Assembly: GCF_046614695.1 (NCBI RefSeq)
Contig: NZ_JBKKHQ010000017.1
Span: forward strand, 1 to 64,000
Direction of reading: 5' to 3'
DNA length: 64,000 nucleotides
From: Pokkaliibacter sp046614695
GTDB taxonomy: Bacteria > Pseudomonadota > Gammaproteobacteria > Pseudomonadales > Balneatricaceae
In this document: positions 8,910-17,100 of the stretch, one piece after another
How positions within the stretch are numbered: the stretch's first letter is position 1
How the letters are laid out: each line of letters starts with the position of its first letter
The notes under the pieces: model-generated
The model's database searches: none
What the model was told of the DNA's origin: nothing
The model's input: only the letters and a program-made list of their open reading frames with translations
Translations under genes and position numbers: made by a program

Positions 8910-9711
8910 GCTGTCTCTCACTGTACTGACGCTGGGCTTTGCTTTTCTCTATCTGCCTATCGTGCTGCTGATCGGCTATTCCTTTAATGAGTCCCGTCTG
9001 GTGACGGTCTGGTCCGGCTTCTCCACCAAATGGTATGGCGAGCTGCTGGCGGACACCCAGATGATGGATGCGGTATGGCTGAGCCTTAAAATTGCCATCG
9101 CCGCCTCAAGTTGTGCGGTGGTGCTTGGCACCATGGCGGCCTTTGCGTTGGTGCGCTACGGCCGTTTTCGTGGCCATACCCTTTTTGGCAGCATGATTAA
9201 TGCGCCGCTGGTGATGCCGGATGTCATCACTGGTTTGTCCCTGCTGCTGCTCTTTGTCTCATTGCAGCAGGTGATAGGTTGGCCGTCGGAGCGTGGTGTC
9301 ACCACGATTCTGCTGGCCCATATCACGTTCTGTACTGCCTATTCGACCATTGTCATTAGCTCGCGTCTTAAGGAGATGGATATCTCTCTGGAAGAGGCAG
9401 CGATGGATTTGGGCGCGCGGCCTTTCAAGGTGTTCTGTCAGGTCACGCTGCCGATCATCGCGCCGTCACTGGCAGCGGGCTGGTTGTTGGCTTTCACCCT
9501 GTCCATGGATGATCTGGTGATTTCCAGCTTCGTTTCCGGGCCAGGTTCAACCACCTTGCCTATGGTCGTGTTCTCCAGTGTGCGCCTGGGGCTAAGCCCA
9601 AAAATCAACGCCCTGGCAACGCTGATTGTGCTGGTGGTGACCGTGGCCGTGTTGGTTGCCTGGTGGTTCTCTCGCCGGGCAGAGAGGATTCGCGCCGAGA
9701 CTGCTGAATAA
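8896..9711 (+). CDS. potI: polyamine ABC transporter permease (PotI/SpuH-like)
   Basis: GTG 8896 is preferred over the longer frame because AAGGAGG sits 6 bases upstream, giving 271 residues that begin with the usual short basic N-terminus. There are six hydrophobic segments and an EAA loop (EEAAMDLGARPFKVFCQVTLP). With PotH it forms the transmembrane channel. It is the last gene of the operon and is followed by a strong terminator. Confidence 0.9.
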   Translation: MKKNKLSLTVLTLGFAFLYLPIVLLIGYSFNESRLVTVWSGFSTKWYGELLADTQMMDAVWLSLKIAIAASSCAVVLGTMAAFALVRYGRFRGHTLFGSMINAPLVMPDVITGLSLLLLFVSLQQVIGWPSERGVTTILLAHITFCTAYSTIVISSRLKEMDISLEEAAMDLGARPFKVFCQVTLPIIAPSLAAGWLLAFTLSMDDLVISSFVSGPGSTTLPMVVFSSVRLGLSPKINALATLIVLVVTVAVLVAWWFSRRAERIRAETAE

Positions 9712-9735
9712 CGCCTTTCTGCGTTGAACGTCTGT

Positions 9736-9772
9736 AAAAAGGCCTGCATGTCGCGCACTGCAGGCCTTTTTG
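9736..9772 (+). terminator. terminator of the potGHI operon
   Basis: AGGCCTGCA pairs with TGCAGGCCT across a ten-base loop and is followed by a T-run, with a complementary A-run on the 5' side. It may also work for minus-strand transcripts. Confidence 0.9.
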
Positions 9773-9825
9773 TTATTCGGTGTGGCTGTCTTTTTAGTTG
9801 ATTTATTTGAGGGCTGCTGATAGGG

Positions 9826-9975
9826 TTTGCCCCGTCTTTGGGGAGTAGCTCTACTACCTTGGGTAGCAGGGTCTGTATCAACATAGTCGGCACCTCATTG
9901 TGCCGTGGTGCAGATCACCGTCCTGACACGTTCAGTGTCACGACAGGTCAGCGAGACCATCGACAATCATCGCGA
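9826..9975 (+). promoter_or_regulatory. yybP-ykoY-type manganese riboswitch
   Basis: The leader of mntP carries the conserved elements of this riboswitch class in order: TTGGGGAGTAGC at 9838-9849, CAACATAGTCGGCAC at 9879-9893 and GCGAGACC at 9951-9958, separated by helix-forming stretches. The class binds Mn2+ and is known to precede mntP genes. The sequence elements are seen directly; metal specificity is from the family. The control mode (translation or transcription) is unclear, since no strong terminator stands between the aptamer and the gene. Confidence 0.88.
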
Positions 9976-10031
9976 TAAGGGCCGGGCGCGAGATTGTCGT
10001 GGTTATTTGCCTGGCCTGGATAAATCAAACC

Positions 10032-10634
10032 GTGAGCTTTTTAGCGCTTTTCATTATTGCCTTGGCGATGTCGACAGATGCTTTTGCTGTTGCTATCGGA
10101 CGCGGTATCTCCACGCCTGTTCATTCCATTTTTTCCGCACTTAAAATTGGTCTGTTGTTTGGCCTGATCGAAGGGATTACCCCCCTGATTGGCTGGGCGA
10201 TTGGCGTCGGTGCCAGTCGCTTTATTACAGAGTGGGATCACTGGGTCGCTTTTGCTGTGCTACTGCTGTTGGGTCTTCGCATGATTCGTGAAGGCTTCAG
10301 CAAGGAAGAAGAGCACGAGGAGGCGCAGCCCTCTCAGGCCGAGTCCGGTATGAAGGGTGTGATGATGACCTGCATGAGTGCCGTGGCGACCAGTCTGGAT
10401 GCATTGGCGGTAGGGGTCAGTCTGGCCTTTGCTGATGTCAGTATCGTGCAGGCAGCCATCATGATCGGTATCGCAACAACGGTAATGGTGACCCTGGGTG
10501 TGCTGCTGGGAAATCGCCTGGGTGAGCTGGTGGGCAAGCGCGCCGAAGCCTTAGGTGGCCTGATGCTGATTCTGGTCGGTATTGCTATCGTTTACGAACA
10601 CACGCACCCAGCGACATTGGCCGGACTGGGCTAA
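10032..10634 (+). CDS. mntP: manganese efflux pump MntP
   Basis: I choose GTG 10032 because the family begins with a short segment before LALFIIALAMSTDAFAVAIGRG; an upstream GTG at 9999 would add 11 atypical residues. The 200-residue membrane protein has two three-helix halves with the conserved aspartates in MSTDAFAV and ATSLDALAVG that form the Mn2+ path. A charged loop (KEEEHEEAQ) separates the halves. The riboswitch upstream fits induction by manganese. Confidence 0.9.
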   Translation: MSFLALFIIALAMSTDAFAVAIGRGISTPVHSIFSALKIGLLFGLIEGITPLIGWAIGVGASRFITEWDHWVAFAVLLLLGLRMIREGFSKEEEHEEAQPSQAESGMKGVMMTCMSAVATSLDALAVGVSLAFADVSIVQAAIMIGIATTVMVTLGVLLGNRLGELVGKRAEALGGLMLILVGIAIVYEHTHPATLAGLG

Positions 10635-10684
10635 AGCGTTATTTCTCATTAAATGTTCCCGACAGCGCTGGCGCCAATGCTGCG

Positions 10685-11380
10685 CTAGCTGTCTGTCCGG
10701 GCCGCCATTAGCAGCTCTTCCTGAGTCAGGCTGCCCATCCCATCCCGAATATCGCCTTCGATGGCTAACCGCAATGCCAGCGCATCCCTGTTCTCAATGG
10801 CATGCAGCGCTTCGGCATGACGGTCGAGGACGTAAGAAGCTCCAATCTTGCCAAGTACCATTCGCATAAAGGGGCCGAACTGTAACCAGAGGCTCTCGAT
10901 GAGCGGAATCAGTACCTGAGAATCACCGGCGCGATAGAGCGTCAGATGGAACATCTGGTTCTTTTGCAGATAGGTGGAAACATCACCACTGGCGAGCGCC
11001 TCATCGACTTCCTGATCCAGTGCCCGCAGGGTTTCCAATAGCGCGGCGTCCACGCGGGGCAAGGCTCGCACTGCGGCCAGTGTTTCCAGCGCGATGCGTG
11101 CCCCAGCAAGTTCTTCCAGCTTGTCGGGAGTCATGCGCGGCACCGTTACGCGCCGGTTTGCCTGAAGCTCCAGCGCTCTCTCGGCGACCAGACGGCGCAA
11201 GGCTTCGCGTACAGGCATCAGGCTGACATCCAGTAAAGCGGCAGCGCCGCGAATCGTGATGCTGTGGCCGGGCTTGAACTGCCCGGTCATGATGGCCTGT
11301 CGCAGGGCGCGATAGACCCACTCCTGTAGCGTTTCTCCGACTTTGCGGTCGGGCGCGATAAAGGCAGGGGCTCGGCTCAA
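10685..11380 (-). CDS. GntR-family regulator, FCD (FadR/VanR-like) subfamily
   Basis: The 231-residue protein has a GntR winged helix at about residues 13-80 (REALRRLVAERALEL) and an all-helical FCD ligand domain. The histidines in NQMFHLTLY and DRHAEALHAI are in the places where FCD proteins bind a metal that holds a carboxylate ligand. It is a single gene, convergent with mntP and divergent from the secreted-protein gene at 11646. The ligand and targets cannot be read from the sequence. Confidence 0.85.
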   Translation of the reverse strand: MSRAPAFIAPDRKVGETLQEWVYRALRQAIMTGQFKPGHSITIRGAAALLDVSLMPVREALRRLVAERALELQANRRVTVPRMTPDKLEELAGARIALETLAAVRALPRVDAALLETLRALDQEVDEALASGDVSTYLQKNQMFHLTLYRAGDSQVLIPLIESLWLQFGPFMRMVLGKIGASYVLDRHAEALHAIENRDALALRLAIEGDIRDGMGSLTQEELLMAARTDS

Positions 11381-11645
11381 ATGCGCTCTCCATGGTCATG
11401 AGGATGACTGAAAGTGAGTGTAGCAAAATCACTCTGTGAGCACATTTTTCCTTGGCCCTCATGCCTGAGGCTGCTCACAGCGGGGATGGTGTCGGTGGGC
11501 GCCGATCTTTCTCACTAAAATGAGATCACAAATGATGTATCAGACCGAAACCCGTCTGAGGTTGAACTGTGATGGCCGCTCCGCATAATGCCAAGGTATG
11601 GCTGATCTGCATTAGCCACTCCACAGGTTAGAAGAGACGTACGAC
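11381..11645. promoter_or_regulatory. divergent promoter region
   Basis: These 265 bases lie between the GntR gene (minus) and the exported-protein gene (plus). I see no gene. A GntR autoregulatory site would be expected here, but I did not find a convincing palindrome. Confidence 0.3.
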
Positions 11646-12386
11646 ATGACCGCGATGAAACGCTTGCTGCTTTCTCTCACCGCCCTGAGCTGTCTGGTCG
11701 GCGCCCATGCCAGTCAGGCGGCCACGCCTCCCTTGCCCAAGGCGGCCTATCAGGCACAGGCCGATGTTTATGACGTGCGTCACAACCGTCATTATCAGGC
11801 GATGGTGAATGCAAATGCGCTGGTAATGCGGATGAAGGTCGCCAAACCGGTGGATCTTAGCAAGTTACCCGGTGATGCCATTGTGGTCGTGGCAGATCAG
11901 GGCACTGAATCCGCCTTTATGTATCCCACGGGACGCCTGGCGCCAAATGAAAAGATGGTCATGCGTGCGACCCTCCAGCAGGCCAGCCGCTTTCTGGGTG
12001 GCATCACTACCGATATTCGTCAGTTTGAAGGTACGCCTGGTCAGCAGCGCACCATTGCTGGTGAACACTGCCGGGAGTGGAAACTGCATGATAAGGCGGG
12101 TTCTTTGCCTGACACCAACGCCTGCTTGACCGATGATGGTGTGCTGTTGTCGGTGGTGCAACCCGGTATCAGTACGCCACTCTATCTGGTCTCCAATATT
12201 GAGCGAGGCCCACAGGCAGCTTCTCTCTTTATGCCGCCCGCGGGCTATCAGGTCATGAATGTCGGCGGCATGCTGGGGCTACCCGGGCTTTTCGGCCAGG
12301 GCAGTAGCTCCACCGAGGGTGGTGACCTTGGCTCGATGCTGCAGAATATTGATCCGAGCGTGCTTCAGGGGCTGTTGGGCCAATAG
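11646..12386 (+). CDS. exported protein of unknown function
   Basis: The 246-residue product begins with a clear signal peptide (MKRLLLSLTALSCLVGAHASQA) and should be periplasmic. Two cysteines in EHCREW and TNACLTDDG could form a disulfide. The C-terminal ~30 residues are rich in Gly, Leu and Ser. The general pattern, a secreted domain with a central EWKLHD-type strand, recalls DUF4412-like proteins, but I do not recognise it with certainty. The start could be ATG 11646 or 11655; GAAGAG lies 9 bases before the first. It is a single gene ended by its own terminator. Confidence 0.75.
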   Translation: MTAMKRLLLSLTALSCLVGAHASQAATPPLPKAAYQAQADVYDVRHNRHYQAMVNANALVMRMKVAKPVDLSKLPGDAIVVVADQGTESAFMYPTGRLAPNEKMVMRATLQQASRFLGGITTDIRQFEGTPGQQRTIAGEHCREWKLHDKAGSLPDTNACLTDDGVLLSVVQPGISTPLYLVSNIERGPQAASLFMPPAGYQVMNVGGMLGLPGLFGQGSSSTEGGDLGSMLQNIDPSVLQGLLGQ

Positions 12387-12455
12387 TTGAAGCGTAACCG
12401 TTTTTTGGAATGGTTTTTGATCACTTCCTGACCGCTTATTCAGAAGTTTCTCTCG

Positions 12456-12484
12456 CTGTGACCGGGCAACCCGGTCGCAGTTTT
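12456..12484 (+). terminator. terminator after the exported-protein gene
   Basis: An 11-base stem (CTGTGACCGGG / CCCGGTCGCAG, one G-U pair) with a three-base loop is followed by TTTT. Confidence 0.8.
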
Positions 12485-12728
12485 CCTCGTTAGCCCCCTG
12501 TTTTTTCTGCTTTTTAAGCCCTTCCTTCTCTACTCTTCGTGGTCTTTCAGGCCGACTCATTAGTTTTAGTCGATGCTTTATTCATTATATTGCATGCAAT
12601 TTTTACCCTTTCATCCCGAGAAATCGTAGCTAATAACAGAAAAGTGATACGACGTTTATGCGTATCAAAAGGTAGCACCATGCAAAGCAGTCTGCCCCTT
12701 TTGGTAGCACGTTTCGGGGCTGAGTCTG

Positions 12729-12734
12729 GTTGCA
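12729..12734 (+). promoter_or_regulatory. PutA operator-like GTTGCA, site 1
   Basis: GTTGCACC context, about 250 bases before the putA start. It is the most upstream of the six sites. Confidence 0.5.
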
Positions 12735-12758
12735 CCTGCCTTTGCGGTTGGCCTGCGA

Positions 12759-12764
12759 GTTGCA
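12759..12764 (+). promoter_or_regulatory. PutA operator-like GTTGCA, site 2
   Basis: Exact GTTGCA, 30 bases downstream of site 1. Confidence 0.5.
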
Positions 12765-12834
12765 CTATTTAAAAGCACAGTAAAGCGCGTAGTACCTCTG
12801 CAAAGCACGGCATGTCAGCTTTTAGGTGGAAAAA

Positions 12835-12860
12835 GTTGCACCTTTTATTTGTGGTGCAAC
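12835..12860. promoter_or_regulatory. PutA operator-like sites 3 and 4, inverted pair
   Basis: GTTGCA at 12835-12840 faces TGCAAC at 12855-12860. Extended to AGTTGCACC and GGTGCAACC, they make an inverted repeat with a central AT-rich spacer. Confidence 0.6.
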
Positions 12861-12877
12861 CTATTAGAAAAAATAGG

Positions 12878-12905
12878 GTTGCACCTTGTGCTGTAAAGGG
12901 TTGCA
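12878..12905 (+). promoter_or_regulatory. PutA operator-like sites 5 and 6, direct pair
   Basis: GGGTTGCACCTT occurs at 12876-12887 and again at 12898-12909, a 22-base direct repeat within 110 bases of the putA start. Confidence 0.6.
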
Positions 12906-12981
12906 CCTTTTTTCGTCGCTGACATAATTCTGAAGGATTCAACCTGGGATGCAGGCCCATGGGCTGCAAGTGAGGAAACAC

Positions 12982-15900
12982 ATGGCTACCACAACGCTTG
13001 GCGTCAAACTCGACGAACCTACCCGCGAGCGGCTTAAAGATGCTGCCCGTCGTATTGACCGCACACCACACTGGCTGATCAAGCAGGCGATATTCACCTA
13101 TCTTGAACAGTTGGAGAAGGGTGAAGTCACCAAGGAAAGTATGGGTGATGCGGCCGATCAGGGTGAGTTGGTTGAGCACACTGAAACGGCGCGACAGCCT
13201 TTCCTCGAATTTGCCGAGAGCATTCAGCCCCAGTCCGTCCTGCGTGCAGCCATTACCTCAGCGTATCGCCGTCCCGAGCAGGAAATGGTGTCCATGCTGC
13301 TCGAACAGGCGCGCCTGCCCGAGAAAACCGCCAAAGCTGCTTACGATTTAGCCTTTGACCTGGCGCAGAAGCTGCGTAATCAGAAGAGTGTTGGCGGCCG
13401 TTCCGGCATTGTTCAGGGTTTGCTTCAGGAGTTTTCGCTGTCATCCCAGGAAGGCGTGGCGCTTATGTGTCTTGCCGAAGCGCTGCTGCGTATCCCTGAC
13501 AAAGCCACCCGTGATGCGCTGATCCGCGACAAGATCAGCAACGGCAACTGGAGCCAGCATCTGGGCCACAGCTCTTCCATGTTTGTTAATGCCGCCTCCT
13601 GGGGTCTGCTGATCACCGGTAGGCTGGTATCGACCCACAACGAAGCCGGTTTGTCCTCCTCCCTTAACCGCATTATCGGACGCAGTGGTGAGCCGCTGAT
13701 CCGCAAAGGCGTGGACATGGCGATGCGCCTCATGGGTGAGCAGTTCGTGACCGGTGAAACCATCGGCGAAGCCCTGGCCAATGCCCGTAAGCTGGAATCC
13801 CGTGGCTTCCGTTATTCCTATGACATGCTGGGTGAAGCTGCGCTGACCGAAGAGGATGCCAAGCGCTATTTCGCCTCTTACGAGCAGGCAATTCACTCCA
13901 TCGGTAAAGCTTCCCACGGCCGTGGTATTTACGAAGGCCCTGGCATTTCCATCAAGCTTTCGGCGCTGCACCCACGCTATAGCCGCGCGCAGTACGATCG
14001 CGTTATCACCGAGCTGTATCCGCGTCTGTATGCGCTGACCCTGATGGCGAAGCAGTACGATATTGGCATCAACATTGACGCTGAAGAAGCCGATCGTCTG
14101 GAAATTTCCCTCGATCTGCTGGAAAAACTTTGCTTTGAGCCCGAACTGGCTGGCTGGAACGGTATTGGCTTTGTTATTCAGGCTTACCAGAAGCGTTGTC
14201 CCTTCGCGATTGATTTTGTGATCGATCTGGCCCGCCGCAGCCGTCACCGCCTGATGATTCGCCTGGTGAAAGGCGCGTACTGGGACAGCGAAGTGAAGCT
14301 GGCGCAGATGGATGGTCTGGAAGGCTATCCGGTCTATACCCGCAAGGTGTACACCGATGTTTCTTATCTGGCCTGTGCGCGCAAATTACTGGCAGTGCCT
14401 GAGGCGATCTATCCCCAGTTTGCGACCCACAATGCCCACTCCCTGGCTGCGATTTATCGTATTGCCGGCCAGAACTACTATCCCGGTCAGTATGAGTTCC
14501 AGTGTCTGCACGGTATGGGCGAACCCCTGTACGAGCAGGTTGTAGGTAAAATTGCCGAAGGCAAACTGAACCGTCCTTGCCGTATCTACGCACCGGTGGG
14601 CAGCCATGAAACGCTGCTGGCGTACCTCGTGCGTCGTCTGCTGGAGAACGGTGCCAATACCTCTTTCGTTAACCGTATCGCGGATACCGACTTCCCGATC
14701 GAGGATCTGGTGGCTGATCCGGTGCATGAGGTGGATCAGATGGCTGCTCGCGAAGGTGAAGTCGGCCTGCCTCATCCGAAGATTCCTCACCCGAGCGCCC
14801 TGTATGGCGAGGTGCGCAAGAACTCTATCGGCCTTGATCTGGCCAACGAACACCGTCTGGCTTCCCTGTCCAGCGCGCTACTGAATACCGGTAATGAACC
14901 AATTCACGCAGGCCCGATCATGGGTGCGGAAGTTAAAGGCGCGGCTCGTCTTCCGGTGCTTAACCCTTCTGATCACCGCGATGTGGTGGGTGAGGTTCAG
15001 GAAGCCGACGTGGTGGATGTGGATAACGCCCTTAACGTCAGCCTGGATGTTGCGCCCATCTGGCAGGCAACCCCGGCGACCGAGCGTGCGGTATTGCTTG
15101 AGCGTGCTGCGGACCTGATGGAAGCACAGATGCAACAGCTGATGGGCACCCTGGTACGTGAAGCCGGCAAAACCTACAGCAACGGTATTGCTGAGGTGCG
15201 TGAGGCTGTGGACTTCCTGCGGTACTACGCCCTGCAGGTGAAGGAAAACTTTGATAACGGTACCTATCGTCCGCTGGGCCCTGTCGTGTGCATTAGCCCC
15301 TGGAACTTCCCGCTGGCTATCTTCACCGGTCAGATTGCGGCAGCACTGGCTGCCGGTAATACCGTACTGGCGAAGCCCGCCGAACAGACGCCGCTGATCG
15401 CGTATCAGGCCGTGCGTATTCTGCTGGATGCCGGTATTCCTGAAGGTGTTGTGCAAATGCTGCCCGGTCAGGGTGAAAGCGTGGGTGCCCGTCTGGTGGG
15501 TGATGAGCGCGTTAAAGGTGTGATGTTCACCGGTTCTACCGAAGTGGCCGGTATTCTGTCGCGCACCCTTGCCGGTCGTCTGGATGCCCACGGTCGTCCG
15601 GTACCGCTGATTGCTGAAACCGGTGGTCAGAATGCCCTGATCGTCGACTCCTCTGCACTGGCAGAACAGGTCGTGGTCGATGTGGTCAAGTCGGCCTTTG
15701 ACAGCGCCGGTCAACGCTGCTCAGCACTGCGCGTTCTCTGTGTACAGGAAGATGTTGCCGACCGTGTGATCACCATGCTGAAAGGCGCGATGAGCGAATG
15801 CCATCTGGGCAATCCTGAGCTGCTTAACTGCGATGTTGGTCCTGTGATTGATGCCGAAGCCAAGCAGGGCATCGAAGCTCACGTTCAGGGCATGCGCGAT

Positions 15901-16932
15901 AAAGGCCGCAAGGTTTATCAGCTTTGCCAGCAGGATCAGGATGTGGTGCGTCAGGGAACCTTTGTTCCGCCAACGCTGATTGAGCTGGATAGTCTGGATG
16001 AGCTGGAGCGCGAAGTCTTCGGCCCGGTACTGCACGTGATTCGCTACAAGCGTAAGCATCTGGATCAGCTGGTCGACCAGATCAACGACACCGGTTATGG
16101 CCTGACGCTGGGGGTTCATACCCGTATCGATGAGACCATCGCTCAGGTCACCAGTCGTGCCCATGCCGGTAACCAGTACGTGAACCGGAATATCGTCGGT
16201 GCGGTGGTTGGCGTGCAGCCCTTCGGTGGTGAAGGTCTTTCCGGTACCGGTCCTAAAGCCGGTGGTCCGCTGTATCTGTACCGTCTGCTGTCTATGCGTC
16301 CGCAGGATGCGATCAGCACCGGCCTTAAACTGGCCGACAGCCGCAACGGTGTTGAGAGCAAAGGCCGTGAAGTCATGCTCAAAGCTATCGGTAATCCGCA
16401 GGATGAACTGGCGAGCTGGTTCAGCAAGGAAAGCCCAGCGCATGCTGACGTCATGGCGGGCTTCCTGGCCGAAGTACAGACCGGCACCATGCGTCTGCTG
16501 GATGGTCCGACCGGTGAGCGCAATACCTACAACATTCTGCCGCGTGACCGTGCGCTGGTGCTGGCCGATCAGGAAACGGATCAGCTGACCGCGATTGCTG
16601 CCTGTATGGCGGCAGGTACGGAAGTGCTGATGCCGACTTCTGCCAATGCGCTGCTCAAGCGTCTGCCCGATGCGGTCGCCAAGCGCATCACCCTGACCGA
16701 TAACTGGCAGCAGGGCAGCGATGCTTTCGATGCCGTCATTCACTTTGGTGACTCTGACCAGCTGGTGGTGGTCTGTCAGGAAGTGGCTGCACGTCCCGGT
16801 CCTATCGTCGGTGTGCATGGTCTTGAGCGGGGTGATACGCACCTGGCGCTGGAGCGTCTCTATATCGAGCGTGCCTTGAGTGTGAACACCGCTGCTGCCG
16901 GTGGTAACGCCAGCCTGATGACGATTGGTTAA
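12982..16932 (+). CDS. putA: bifunctional proline dehydrogenase / delta-1-pyrroline-5-carboxylate dehydrogenase and transcriptional repressor
   Basis: The start at ATG 12982 matches PutA N-termini (MATTTLGVKLD) and has GAGGAAA upstream. The 1316-residue trifunctional protein has an RHH DNA-binding domain (1-47), a helical linker, the FAD-dependent proline dehydrogenase barrel (about 250-570) and the NAD+-dependent P5C dehydrogenase with E879 (AETGGQ) and nucleophile C913 (GQRCSALR), plus a C-terminal domain. It oxidises proline to glutamate at the inner membrane face. The RHH domain and the GTTGCA cluster upstream imply autoregulation. Its transporter gene putP is not adjacent, as it is in enterics, but 36 kb away. 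Confidence 0.97.
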   Translation: MATTTLGVKLDEPTRERLKDAARRIDRTPHWLIKQAIFTYLEQLEKGEVTKESMGDAADQGELVEHTETARQPFLEFAESIQPQSVLRAAITSAYRRPEQEMVSMLLEQARLPEKTAKAAYDLAFDLAQKLRNQKSVGGRSGIVQGLLQEFSLSSQEGVALMCLAEALLRIPDKATRDALIRDKISNGNWSQHLGHSSSMFVNAASWGLLITGRLVSTHNEAGLSSSLNRIIGRSGEPLIRKGVDMAMRLMGEQFVTGETIGEALANARKLESRGFRYSYDMLGEAALTEEDAKRYFASYEQAIHSIGKASHGRGIYEGPGISIKLSALHPRYSRAQYDRVITELYPRLYALTLMAKQYDIGINIDAEEADRLEISLDLLEKLCFEPELAGWNGIGFVIQAYQKRCPFAIDFVIDLARRSRHRLMIRLVKGAYWDSEVKLAQMDGLEGYPVYTRKVYTDVSYLACARKLLAVPEAIYPQFATHNAHSLAAIYRIAGQNYYPGQYEFQCLHGMGEPLYEQVVGKIAEGKLNRPCRIYAPVGSHETLLAYLVRRLLENGANTSFVNRIADTDFPIEDLVADPVHEVDQMAAREGEVGLPHPKIPHPSALYGEVRKNSIGLDLANEHRLASLSSALLNTGNEPIHAGPIMGAEVKGAARLPVLNPSDHRDVVGEVQEADVVDVDNALNVSLDVAPIWQATPATERAVLLERAADLMEAQMQQLMGTLVREAGKTYSNGIAEVREAVDFLRYYALQVKENFDNGTYRPLGPVVCISPWNFPLAIFTGQIAAALAAGNTVLAKPAEQTPLIAYQAVRILLDAGIPEGVVQMLPGQGESVGARLVGDERVKGVMFTGSTEVAGILSRTLAGRLDAHGRPVPLIAETGGQNALIVDSSALAEQVVVDVVKSAFDSAGQRCSALRVLCVQEDVADRVITMLKGAMSECHLGNPELLNCDVGPVIDAEAKQGIEAHVQGMRDKGRKVYQLCQQDQDVVRQGTFVPPTLIELDSLDELEREVFGPVLHVIRYKRKHLDQLVDQINDTGYGLTLGVHTRIDETIAQVTSRAHAGNQYVNRNIVGAVVGVQPFGGEGLSGTGPKAGGPLYLYRLLSMRPQDAISTGLKLADSRNGVESKGREVMLKAIGNPQDELASWFSKESPAHADVMAGFLAEVQTGTMRLLDGPTGERNTYNILPRDRALVLADQETDQLTAIAACMAAGTEVLMPTSANALLKRLPDAVAKRITLTDNWQQGSDAFDAVIHFGDSDQLVVVCQEVAARPGPIVGVHGLERGDTHLALERLYIERALSVNTAAAGGNASLMTIG

Positions 16933-16966
16933 GCCTGTGGGCTAAGCCTTCTTCAGGGTTGTGACG

Positions 16967-16995
16967 AAAAAGCCCCGCTATTGCGGGGCTTTTTT
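16967..16995 (+). terminator. terminator of putA
   Basis: GCCCCGC pairs with GCGGGGC over a four-base loop, flanked by A- and T-runs. Confidence 0.92.
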
Positions 16996-17042
16996 ATGCC
17001 GGAGTTTTGGCTATGACGGATTCCGGCGCTGAACCACAGGCA

Positions 17043-17073
17043 ATAAAAAAAGCCCGTCCAATGGACGGGCTTA
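17043..17073 (-). terminator. terminator of the RND efflux operon
   Basis: AGCCCGTCC / GGACGGGCT with a three-base loop is followed on the minus strand by a run of T residues. It lies about 30 bases after the outer-membrane-factor stop codon. Confidence 0.9.
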
Positions 17074-17100
17074 AAACGCATTTTAACCTTGCAGGTCAGA

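Larger units (their letters stand above)
12485..12981 (+). promoter_or_regulatory. putA control region with GTTGCA operator cluster
   Basis: This gene-free stretch before putA is AT-richer than its surroundings. It contains six GTTGCA elements, the core reported for DNA binding by the PutA ribbon-helix-helix domain. They are at 12729, 12759, 12835, 12855 (minus strand), 12878 and 12900, each six bases long. The last four are spaced 20-23 bases, about two helical turns. A related palindrome, ATTGCATGCAAT, lies at 12589-12600. Autorepression of putA by PutA in the absence of proline is the straightforward reading. Confidence 0.75.

Noticed and set aside
12539..12772. Possible small gene before putA
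   Set aside because: The frame covers the AT-rich control region with GTTGCA sites, has no ribosome-binding site and no coherent protein character.
15721..16842. 373-codon minus-strand open frame
   Set aside because: Antisense shadow of the putA C-terminal half.
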